Positions 55,078 to 64,000 of a stretch of DNA of 64,000 bases are shown here, in pieces (the first letter of the stretch is position 1; each line of letters opens with the position of its first letter). The notes beneath the pieces are model-generated. The model saw nothing but the letters and a program-made list of their open reading frames with translations. It was not told the DNA's origin and did no database searches. The DNA lies in the NCBI GenBank assembly GCA_013115135.1, contig JABANP010000197.1, forward strand, positions 1 to 64,000. The letters are read 5' to 3'. The stretch is from Perkinsus olseni (lineage: Eukaryota > Perkinsozoa > Perkinsida > Perkinsidae). The position numbers and the translations under genes were made by a program.

Positions 55078-55249
55078 GGTCAGCGGTCTTTCTCGGCATG
55101 TGCAGAACCAGCGTCGTTGACAAGTGTTCATAACCGAAGGCTTCGCAGTGCTGTAATGTAGAACCGTTCCACTCTAGTAATGAACAACCTCTTTTCCAGA
55201 GAAGGGGAATGCCAAATGTCGCCGGCGAATGATGAATTGTGCTTCTCAG

Positions 55250-57522
55250 GTTCATATGTGGGGAACACAGGAGAGAACACAGTACACTAACGGAAAGCCT
55301 TATGACTGTCTCCGATCAACCTGCCATGTCGTTGGGCAAGCGGACCAGACCCCGTCCGGCACTGCAGGCTTCGACGCGGCCACGTACAATCTGCGGACTG
55401 CTGAGGGTTGGGGCAGCGACATGCCCAAGGCTAGGAAGCATGTGATGTATTGATTAACTTACCGAGTGCCGGTTGAATGCGTGGTGCTAGGTATGTTACT
55501 GAGAGCCCTGATAATACGCCAGAGGCTATGCGTAGGACAGCAGCTAATGTTAAGTTCGATTACACCATGACGTACAGGTAGGGAGGGCCAGCCGTTCATT
55601 CTGTTCACTCGCCGTGAATGGGAATGTGCCCTATTGAGAGCCACAGCCCACCCAGCCTTAACTAGCAAATACTAGAGAGATTTATCTTATTATTATCACT
55701 GGTATGAAAACGACTGGGTCCGCGTGGTGATGATACGTTGTGACACAACCGCAATGTTGGCAATATGTATTGCATAAGGGACAATGATCAACACAAAATG
55801 AGTATCACAAGCCTTGATACATAATGTGAAGAAGCGAAATAACCTTACTCCTCGACGTGGAGTGCGCCGATCGTAGAAGAGAAGCCTCAAACTCGGCGAC
55901 TGACCACTTGACAACAATTGGTGTATCATCAATTCGGTGGTCATCATAAATAATGATGCGCATTCACTGTATGGAGCGCCTCTGTTCTGTCCACGGCGAT
56001 GGAAGGTCTTAGACCTTGAAGAAAATCACTATTTGATTTGCTTTGGTAATTCACAAGAGAAACGTCGTTTGACCGGGAGTCGCGCTCCGCGACTGACGGC
56101 TTACAACTGGCTGACTCAGGTGGGACTCGGACGTTCCCGTACAGGCTGTTCATGTTGTTCACAGAGCCGCGGCGGACATGAGCGCCTTCACCAAAAATTG
56201 GGCGGAAGGAAGGTGACAGAGTGTACCTGGCCAGAGCTGTTGGCCTATGCGTGCAGGTCGTTGGTCGCGTTCTGGTTCGTGTCTAATTGCCAGACCAGCA
56301 GCGGTAGGGAAGATATTGCGAAGGAGATTGCTGGGTTGGACATGTTCGGGGCCTGCTCGGGACGGAAGGGCTGCAGTTACGTGCAGAAAAAGAAGAAACC
56401 CGAGAAATACGCGTAGTTTGCTGCATCGAGAGGATAGAGGAGCGCGGAGTGGCTTCAGGCAGTGCATGCGGGACATCGCTGCTAAGTATCGCTTCTACCT
56501 CTCCTTTGAGAACTCACGCTGTGACAAGTACATCACCGAGAAGTTTTGGAGGCCCTTGTGGAAGGTGGGAAGGTTGAGCGCCGACTAGTGTGTTCAACTG
56601 CATCGGCGTGAAGGGCTAGCGATTTTACATACAAAAAGTCGTGCTAGTTTGCTGCGACGGCGAGCCTCAGTAGTCCTTTCTGCGGTTGGCTGCAACACCT
56701 GTTAGTAATTCACTACTGGCTCCTCTTAGAGTGGTCAGAGCACAGGGCGACTGCGATAGTAATCACGCTTAGCCAGGCTACATGCATGCTAGTTGCTTAT
56801 AACCGCGTGTGAGCAGTCATACACTAAATGGGGCTGATAGTGATACAGCAACAGCACATACTTAATTGGCCACAAACGGGAGATTGTATCACGCTGTGTT
56901 GCATATCGAATTGGTCAGATTAATTCCAGCCGTTCGGCCTCTGATACGCTGTTAAAGTATCACTCTCAAAATTAACATCTATACACTAAATTAGGAAGGT
57001 GATGGGGCTTTTTTTCTTGGCGTAGGGCAACGTTCCGGTGGTACTAGGAGGCCTCGGTCGGGCTGACTACGAGGAGATTGCCCCACCAGGCAGCTTCATC
57101 CACGTGGACGATTTTCGTACAACTAAGGAGCTTTCGGCGTACTTGCAGTACTTGACGAGCAATGACACTGCGTACAATGAGTACCATCAGTAAGACTAAG
57201 ACGAAACTGGGAGAATTCACGTTCATGCTGTTCCGCACGGGAACGTCACCTTCGTAGTGGTTGCAACTCCCGTGAAAACGTTGGATGCCATGATTTGTGA
57301 TTCGGATCGATCTTCAGTTGGCGAGCGTTCTATGAAGTGTCCCGGAACGCCAGTACTAGTTACAACCGATGGTGTCATCTGTGTGATAGAATAGCAGTGG
57401 ACGACGCCCGACTTGGCACGGACAGTCGAGCTACCGCACGTTACACGCTGAGCAGCTGGTGGTTCTCGGGGACCTGTAAGCCTGCTGCAAACAAGCCACA
57501 AGATGGTGCAGTCGTGCGGTGA
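55250..57522 (+). CDS. GT10 alpha-1,3-fucosyltransferase
   Basis: Catalytic exons in order: FDAATYNLRTAEGWGSDMPK, YVTESPDNTPEAMRRTAANV, KFDYTMTYR (the E-S-P-x-N and F-D-Y-T-M-T-Y motifs), then SLVAFWFVSNCQTSSGREDI, AKEIAGLDMFGACSGRKGC, RDIAAKYRFYLSFENSRCDK and YITEKFWRPLWK (the F-Y-L-x-F-E-N-S and Y-I-T-E-K-F-W signature), NVPVVLGGLGRADYEEIAPP, GSFIHVDDFRTTKELSAYLQ, and a last Cys-rich exon YNRWCHLCDRIAVDDARLG with a stop at 57522. All GT10 hallmarks are present, so an active GDP-fucose enzyme is likely. It should act in the Golgi; the membrane anchor exon is upstream (perhaps 53.4 kb). A region at 55.6-56.1 kb is an intron or unresolved exon. Confidence 0.85.
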
Positions 57523-57613
57523 TGACCATTGCCAGTGCATGCCGTGTGAGTCCCACTTTGCGTTGTTTCGTTTTCCGAACGTGATTGTGTTGAAGGTTGG
57601 GTAATTACCAGGG

Positions 57614-57763
57614 TCAAAGAGGACCTTCCGGTTTCTTGCCTTTGGTAACAGTTCGGGCCACGGGAGGAGCCTCTGGTTTCCCGTTCCTGGCTTTACCAGC
57701 AATCCAGGGTGTTCTCTGTTGTCTTTCACTCACTGTGGCGCGCGGAGCCTTGCGTTTTGGCAT
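57614..57763 (-). CDS. Possible small basic protein
   Basis: A 49-residue minus-strand frame, MPKRKAPRATVSERQQRTPW..., Lys/Arg/Pro-rich. Could be a short gene or the end of a longer spliced one (an upstream exon SISSESEYTPGE is visible). No homolog recognised. Confidence 0.25.
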   Translation of the reverse strand: MPKRKAPRATVSERQQRTPWIAGKARNGKPEAPPVARTVTKGKKPEGPL

Positions 57764-57950
57764 TCACCCGTTAATGGCTACACCTTGGCGCTCGCCAGGA
57801 GTATATTCCGATTCTGACGATATGCTCTCGCGACGGACGCGCTGATATCGATCAAAATGGCGTGCGCTGAGTGCGAATCATTTTTGTTTGTAGTATACCT
57901 TTTTTGCTTTGTGGGTTTTCTCATGGCACTTGGACCGTTCGCAAGGTAAT

Positions 57951-58800
57951 ATGAATATGGCTTCCTTTGTGAACACAGTAAGCCCCCTCAGGATATTGGC
58001 CCAAGTGGCTCTGGTGGCCGGCAGTGCGATAGGTCGAGCATTCGTACAGGCATTTCAGGAGGCAGCGCAGAAGGGAGCAACGCAGGCAGCGACAAGGTCG
58101 GTGGAGCGCGGCATTGGTGTGTTAGATTGGATCCGCTAAGGGGGGTGCAGGCTCTCCTTTGAGTGCGTCCATGTCGTCATGTCCGTGCGTGATTTTTGTT
58201 TTCCGTGATTGTCAAAGCCGCGAATTCTGATACGTTTGAAGCGAGAGGCGGAATCTGGGACGGCAAGACCCTCCTAGCTGCGAGTATCAAGATGATAAGA
58301 ACATCTTCTGGATGTGTATTTGCTACGTCCATTTTTTCTTCCTCCTGTAGTTAGCGTCCTGGCTGGGCATTTCAGTCTGTGTATTTTTCTCTCAGAACTC
58401 TCCGGAGGCAGATGCCAGTGGAAGAAGCGTATAAGATACTGGGCATTGATACAACAGCGGCCACAAGAGAAGAGATAGCTAAAGTAGTGCATTCTATCCG
58501 ATTTCAACGGCCGACATTTGGTCAACAGCCAGCAAAAAATTGCCGGCTGCAAGCTAGAGCTGCTTCACTTGTGTGCTTTCATGTCTTATGTGGTTTCAGC
58601 ATTATAGTAAGCTGTACGAGATGAACGCTCCTTCGGGATCCGCTGCTGGCAGTCCTTACTTACAGCAGAGGATTGAAAATGCGCAAAAAGTACAAGTCTG
58701 GGTTTATGCTACATTCTCGACCGTAACGTGTTTGTTAGGTTATAATTCAACATTTAGAGTCCCAGAAAGGCAGCAAGAGCTGAGCACGATAGCTGGTTGA
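57951..58800 (+). CDS. PAM16: PAM16/TIM16 import-motor subunit
   Basis: First exon MNMASFVNTVSPLRILAQVA, LVAGSAIGRAFVQAFQEAAQ is the membrane-associated N-terminus. The J-like domain follows in later exons: RRQMPVEEAYKILGIDTTAA, TREEIAK, then HYSKLYEMNAPSGSAAGSPY, LQQRIENAQ. The usual HPD of DnaJ proteins is absent, as expected for Pam16, which binds Pam18 and restrains Hsp70 stimulation at the TIM23 channel. The S-P-Y-L-Q-x-R-I block corresponds to the family G-S-F-Y-L-Q-S-K. The end at 58800 assumes no further intron; a shorter C-terminus is possible. Confidence 0.85.
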
Positions 58801-58833
58801 GAGTCGTCGTCGTTTCCGTCGCGCAACAGTACT

Positions 58834-59169
58834 ATGGTGGACATTGGTTTCATTAACCCTTCTGCACCAACGCGGAGCATTCCCGAGTATAATTTGTTAC
58901 TTTTGTATTCTCACCAACTGGTAGTTGAACGTAGCTGCGATTGGTGTCGGGTTCAGTGTCGTCATGGTCCGCTCGGGGCTGGTTCGTCTGGGTTGCTGGT
59001 TGTTTTTGGAGAGGTTGGCCCGGGTGCTCAGCAGTTGTTTTTCTGCCGTTGTAGCATAGCTCACTGTAAGAGGGAACTCGGGCGATTATTGTTTGTTCGG
59101 AACTTAGAGGTGTCTTTTCGGGCCACGACGAGATTGCATTCAAGGATCGCTAATTCATTCTCCGCGTGA
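58834..59169 (+). CDS. Doubtful ORF
   Basis: An ATG-started 111-residue frame, MVDIGFINPSAPTRSIPEYN..., with several Cys but no domain. It fills the space between PAM16 and the CDK and could equally be untranslated sequence. Confidence 0.15.
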   Translation: MVDIGFINPSAPTRSIPEYNLLLLYSHQLVVERSCDWCRVQCRHGPLGAGSSGLLVVFGEVGPGAQQLFFCRCSIAHCKRELGRLLFVRNLEVSFRATTRLHSRIANSFSA

Positions 59170-59243
59170 AGAGCGTCCCATCTCGAGACTTGTCATTGAA
59201 TCTGGCTTGTCCGCAGTGCAGTTTTTGTCGGGAGAATTTCGCA

Positions 59244-61263
59244 ATGGATCACTATGAGCGACTCGAGAAGATAGGAGAGGGCACATACGGTATCGTGTAC
59301 AAGGCGAGGGATGCTCAGGTAGTGCTGTGTGGGGGTTGCGTGCTTCATGACCGTTACTGGCCTTCAGGGTAACCTATTCGCGTTGAAGACAATCAGGCTG
59401 GAGGCCGAGGATGAAGGTGAGGGGAGCATGGTGGGGCAGGCCTGGGCGTGCGAACTTTGAGTAGGTATACCGTCTACAGCGATTCGTGAGATATCCCTTC
59501 TGAAGGAACTGAGACATCCTAATATTGTGCGGTAATTGGGGAAGGAGTGGTATTGGTCATGGTTCAGAAATGGAGCAGCACATGGGGGCTCGGGCCCGTG
59601 GCATCTCATCGCGCGCGCTGAGTTTCCCAATCGTCTCACTCGTCTCTGCAATATGAGTCGTCCATATGGTAGTCCCGTTGGTAGATGAACTGACGTTGTA
59701 GAATAGAAAGTTGGTATTAGAACTTTCTAATACCAACTCTTACGCAACTTTCTCTACCCGTCAGGTTGTGTGATGTCATACATACTGAGCGCAAATTAAC
59801 ACTCGTATTTGAGTACTTGGACCAAGACCTGAAGAAGCTAATGGACAGCTGCGGACATCGTAGTAGCCCACTCTCACGGTTGGTAGCGCATGCATAGTGA
59901 ATACGACAGATGGCCTCGATCCTGCTACTACCAAGTCCTTCCTCTATCAGCTTTTGAGTGGGGTCAACCACTGCCATCAGCATAGGGTAATAAGGGTGCT
60001 CCTTCCTTGTAGGGGCACTGCTCTGATATCTCTTGGGTGCTTTACTATGGGTGAACTTATGTGCCGTACTTAGTGAGGCGAGAGCCGGACTTGCATATTC
60101 TAGGGGTCTACTGGGGTGTCATCGTTAACTCGCTCGAGGGTGCTGTAGGGTGGGTCGACTTGTGCATCGTATTTGCTGGTGCGCGAATCAGATCGAATTG
60201 CATGCTCCAAAGGTTTACTAGAGCATGACAGGCGTGAAGCTCAACCCCTTTCGTCGACTCGAAGTCGAAATGGGTTCCGCACGGTTCAACTGCGTCGGCT
60301 CGTCTCCCTTTGTCGCAGAGTCTGTGGTGCCCACTTCCCGCCCAGACGTTTTTCGGAGTCGATATCATTCTTTTCTTTTCCTTTGCGTAGATCCTGCATC
60401 GTGATCTCAAGCCACAGAATCTTCTCATCAGCAACGACGGAGCTCTCAAACTTGGTGATTTCGGACTAGCCAGGGCCTTTGGTATACCCGTAAGAAGCTA
60501 CACGCATGAGGTAGTCCTGCCCACCCACCTCACCATTCGCTTGTCCTATCGATGCCTCGCCTGTTAGGTTGTTACGCTTTGGTACAGGGCGCCTGATGTA
60601 TTGATGGGCTCCAGGAAATACTCGACGCCCGTTGATATTTGGAGTGTCGGGGTGCATCTTCGCTGAGATGGTTAACGGAAGACCATTGTTCCCGGGTAGG
60701 GCGTAGTTGTTATGGTCGGCATATAGATGGTGCGGATTCAGGCTCGTCCGACCAAGATCAGCTCCAAAGAATTTTCAAGACCCTGGGGACCCCCACTGTT
60801 GAGGAATGGCCGACGGTAACGGAATTGCCAGAGTGGAAGTACTGATGAGGTGATCTTGGTATCTTGCTGATCTTGCATTTCCTCAGAGCGGATTTCCCCC
60901 AGTATAATGCTTTGCCGTGGTCCCAAATCGTTCCCTCGCTATCTCCGGACGGAGTAGATCTCCTGTCCCGGCTTCTAAGGTGAGAAATTCCTGTTCTTCT
61001 CGGACGGACTGGTTCGAGCGGCTGCCACTTGAGTGGTCTTGGCTTTGCCGAACATGATAAAAGGGCGCTCAGGGAGGGCGGTGTTTGTTGAGAGTGTGGT
61101 ATCGCTTACGTGCGGGTATTGCTACCTTCAGTGTGTGGTGGTTTGCTGTCGATTATGAGTCCTTGCCAGGTACGATCCCGCCAAGCGCATTACGGGCAAG
61201 CAGGCTCTGGAGCATCCGTATTTCAACGATCTGCCAGACTACATCAAGAAGATGACTCGATAG
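59244..61263 (+). CDS. PSTAIRE cyclin-dependent kinase, PK5/CRK2-like
   Basis: [20 protein letters not shown] (glycine loop with the regulatory T-Y pair), [34 protein letters not shown] (exact PSTAIRE cyclin helix), [121 protein letters not shown], and [12 protein letters not shown] to the stop at 61263. Every catalytic and cyclin-binding element is present, including the activation-loop Thr in SYTHE. It is the mitotic/S-phase CDK type, closest to apicomplexan PK5. One extra G in the GGGG run at 60649-60652 breaks the frame inside the W-S-V-G-C-I-F motif. Confidence 0.92.
59709..59738. repeat. 30-nt perfect hairpin in a CDK intron
   Basis: AGTTGGTATTAGAA, loop CT, TTCTAATACCAACT. Lies in the intron before the exon starting with [10 protein letters not shown]. 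Confidence 0.8.
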
Positions 61264-61539
61264 GGGCATAGGTCAAGGATCTTATCCCGAAGCTTGCACT
61301 AGTTGTTGCTTGCTTACGGGTGGGACTAGTAATTGATACGCGTACCATATGGCGGATCAGAGGTAGTTAGTCTGAGAAGCTTTCACAGTAACTCCGGAAA
61401 TTTTGCGTTTACAGTGCTGAGCAGAGCCCTCTCGTCCGGCCTGGACACAGCAACACGGCCGTCGTAGTGTGTTGGGGTCAAGTGTAGTTCTGGGCATGAT
61501 AATATTGCCGGGCCGCTCGACGGCGTCGTTAGTCGGTAG

Positions 61540-63345
61540 GGTAGGAAGGAGGCACTTTTCGAGAGTGCTGTTGTGGGACGCGGATACTCCACACGCTAAG
61601 GCGATGGAGAAATTCCGAGAGGCGACCCCGTTGATGACGTAAAGAGGCTGTAGTAGTTGTTCAGCAGTGTGGGGAGGTTGGTATCAGATATGCTCTGGAC
61701 AATGCAGAGAGCTTTGGGAAGAGAGACTGGCTGGCTGCCCTGACGTTACTCACGACTCGGAAGAATGCAAGCAGAAATCATCACGTGTGAGCAAACGGCT
61801 GGCAGAGTGCCTACTCGGCTTTCTAGCGCCAACATTTGGGCCTGAGTCCGGCTCAGGTATCGTGACTTCATGGCGAAGGTGGTCTCTCAACGGGAAGTCT
61901 TTGGCAAGGGATCGATACACCTCATGCTGCACAGATTAGCTATCATTGGTAGTAGCTCAACTCTACAGGGTCCGAGAGCTGAATATTTCTGGGACCTTGG
62001 GTGTTCATGCGTTACTAGAAAGTATTTGATATTCCGACAGGAGGCTTTCGCTGGAATGGTAGTAGCAACTCATGGACCATGAGTCACCGACGTAGTGAAG
62101 AAGTAGTAGAATCGGTACTTGGCTTGTTATCCAGTCGACAATACCATGTCCGGTATACATGCCAGTGCTCCATGCTTTGGAGCGTTAAAATTTAGTCATT
62201 CTCACGGGGCGTCATATTTGGTGTCCCCGTGAGTGTCGTCTTGAGCGCTTCAACTGTGATTGATGAATGACCTCACATGCTCAGCAGATCGCGACTTGCC
62301 GGTTTTCATTCCGCCATTGCCAGGTGCATCGGCTATTGTGTGGCGGTTAGTGCCCTTTATAACGGCTCAGCTGACAGCGTTGCAACCGAGGCAAATCTGT
62401 CTTATATCATGGGCCCTGGCTAAGGCTAAGGTAAAGTAGTATCCTGGCGTACTTCAGACAGCAGGTCGACTCGCGCTGAAATTGTGCTCCGTGCATTCCC
62501 TCAGGTGTTTGATAACGACTTCAACGAGAAGTTGGCTCTCTGGCTACAAAGCGTCGACCCGGGTGAACTCAGCAAGCTGGTGCTAGAGAGATAGACCTTT
62601 CGTCGTCCGAGCAATTGCCCGTGCCGTCAGGACGCCGCCCATCTTGCCTGGAGTTACGCTCGACGGGCGGAGATCGCCAAAGACGGAGAATCAATCTCCT
62701 CTGGGACCTCGAGTGAGAATTGCGGTTCTCCTGTCCGTGACGGGTACGACACGCTCAGGAGCTGCAGTGTCTTCGGCGGCTGATAGTCGTGCACGGATCG
62801 TCGGACCGGGAGCAAGATGGGAGGGTGGGAGAGGCATACATTAGTGAGAGCCACAGCTCTTCAACGCTCTTGAAGGCGGCGGCCGATCTTTTCCCTAAGG
62901 TGAGACCCTGAAGTGTGTATAGTAGAGGGTGTTTCATGAAGGTGTGGGTGGCTTGGGCACCCAACTTTCTCTTAATGGATGAGAAATGAAACTATGGAAG
63001 CAGATGCGCCATATCACGAAGAGTAATCTCTGAAAACTTTCGTCGATTTCCGTAGCGCTGGACAGAAGCTACGTTGTGAAACGTCTTCGAGGACCCGCGA
63101 CTACTCGGCGCCGGCCTCAGTGAGTGCTTCGCGTCTGCCGAGGTGGATGGTCGTGGGAGTTTTCTCGTTAAGTTGGCATCTTGTTGTTGCTGGTTTGGTC
63201 AGGACTTGGGATTGTTTACTGAGCTGAGTGATACAATACGAGCGGCCGTCGAGGGAGACGAATTCTCCTTCACAAGTCAAGAGCTCACTGCCTTGTGGAT
63301 ATCAACTAGCATCATTGGAACGTCGCACAGGACGTAATGGGACGG
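61540..63345 (+). CDS. Second OPR-like helical-repeat protein, partial model
   Basis: Helical exons: VLLWDADTPHAKAMEKFREA, CGEVGIRYALDNAESFGKRD, WLAALTLLTTRKNA, SEEVVESVLGLL, RLVPFITAQLTALQPRQICL, ISWALAKAK, NDFNEKLALWLQSVDPGELS, SSTLLKAAADLFPK and LGLFTELSDTIRAAVEGDEF ... LTALWISTSIIG. The L-x-P-R-Q-I-C-L-I-S-W-A-L-A-K-A unit is characteristic of octotricopeptide-type organelle RNA-binding proteins. Start and end not located; further exons may run past 63.4 kb. Resembles the gene at 25.8 kb in style. Confidence 0.45.
62201..62233. repeat. Hairpin
   Basis: CTCACGGGG, 15-nt loop, CCCCGTGAG. Probably intronic in the OPR-like gene. Confidence 0.7.
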
Positions 63346-64000
63346 AATATTGTAGTGCGCGAAATTCTTCTGCCCGGGCTTCAAGAAGGGCATGGCATGC
63401 CCGGCATGCTCAAGAGATCTTGCATTTGTTATCACCCAGTTGAGGTTCCGTTTCAGCGTTATTTTGCATGACCCCCGAATACTCCAATACAAATGAGGAA
63501 AACCTCCACGGGACTGAGTGGCCTACTAGATGGGCTCATGGTGATTGTCAAAGTTGCTGAGTCTATGAGCCTAGGTGGTGACTAGTAATAAGTCACAACC
63601 AGTCACGTCGTCAGTTGGCAGTCAGTTGTCGGCGTGGTCTTAGAGAATTGATGTGGCAGTCTAAAAATTTTGCCGTGCATGTTGTACTCAACATCCTATC
63701 GCATCGAAGATTTTGCAGCCGCCTCCGATCGAGGTTTGGTCTCCACTTTCGGAGTATCTCGGTGGCTGAGTTGGTGCCGCTCTGAGTGATTCTTGGAGAG
63801 ATGGGGTCGTGATCGACTAGAAGAATCCATCGGATTATCTGACCAACTTTTTCAACATCCTGGAAGGCCTTCGTCAGATGCTTCACTCTGAAACTTGCGA
63901 GATATGTATGCAATATTGATTTTATCTTTGCCCTTGGTGGCGGTTCTCAATCGGTATTCCCAACGGTATATCCGTTGGGATCGTGCTCAACACCTGTTAC
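63346..64000. other. Unresolved window end
   Basis: Frames are open on both strands (minus 63611-63913 is the longest), none with a domain. A hairpin TCCCAACGG, TATAT, CCGTTGGGA lies at 63958-63980. Confidence 0.3.

Noticed and set aside
57223..57729. 168-residue minus-strand ORF
   Set aside because: Runs antisense to the last Cys-rich exon of the fucosyltransferase and has no domain.
1..64000. CRISPR arrays, bacterial operons, insertion sequences with transposase
   Set aside because: No regularly spaced repeats, no Shine-Dalgarno-led gene chains and no transposase motif; the gene structure is eukaryotic.
1..64000. Perkinsid/dinoflagellate spliced-leader gene
   Set aside because: I looked for a CCGTAGCCAT...GGCTCAAG type sequence on both strands and found only partial matches such as GTAGCCAT at 20652, so the lineage guess has no support from this marker.

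Overview
This window looks like nuclear DNA from an intron-rich protist. It has no operons and no bacterial start signals. Conserved genes are cut into short exons by introns of about 40-100 nt, most ending in CAG or TAG, with donors that are very often GTAG or GTGAG. The PSTAIRE cyclin-dependent kinase at 59.2-61.3 kb reads most like the alveolate PK5/CRK2 type. Together with the gene style this suggests an alveolate; a perkinsid such as Perkinsus is my best guess. That assignment is an inference from gene content, not from a marker gene. I read all splice models by eye from frame, phase and GT-AG signals, so exon borders are approximate and many 5' ends are open.

Layout. 0-5 kb: a putative secreted protein, an uncharacterised gene, an RRM protein and a small twin-CX9C mitochondrial protein. 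5-13 kb (minus strand): an uncharacterised multi-exon gene, a complete-looking FMR1/FXR homolog (two Agenet/Tudor, two KH domains) and a CHK2-like kinase with two FHA domains. 13.7-19 kb: a tRNA-Gly(CCC), a RING plus EF-hand protein, an unresolved gene, a ubiquitin-like protein and MOB1. 19-25 kb: a flavin amine oxidase and a protein tyrosine phosphatase. 25-34.7 kb: an OPR/RAP-like helical-repeat protein, an uncharacterised gene, a TMEM184/OST-alpha type membrane protein and an FtsJ-fold methyltransferase. 35-42 kb: two small unknown genes, an FkbM-type methyltransferase and the exosome cap subunit RRP4.

43.4-52.7 kb holds eight tandem, same-strand members of one secreted-protein family. The usual plan is a signal-peptide exon, a beta-rich exon with a WC motif, and a helical exon with a C..Y...IH..WY motif. 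I do not recognise the family; it looks like a lineage-specific secreted or effector-like expansion. 53-64 kb: an unresolved region, a GT10 alpha-1,3-fucosyltransferase, PAM16/TIM16, the PSTAIRE CDK and a second OPR-like gene running towards the window end.

Four signals cross the gene list. (1) At least thirteen introns, in unrelated genes and in both orientations, contain the T-arm/B-box of a tRNA, suggesting introns built from or invaded by tRNA-derived elements. (2) Several conserved proteins need a +1 frame slip inside an exon, mostly at GGG/CCC runs, which means either assembly indels or genuine slippage. (3) The secreted-protein array. (4) Many near-perfect short hairpins in the gaps between genes and in introns.
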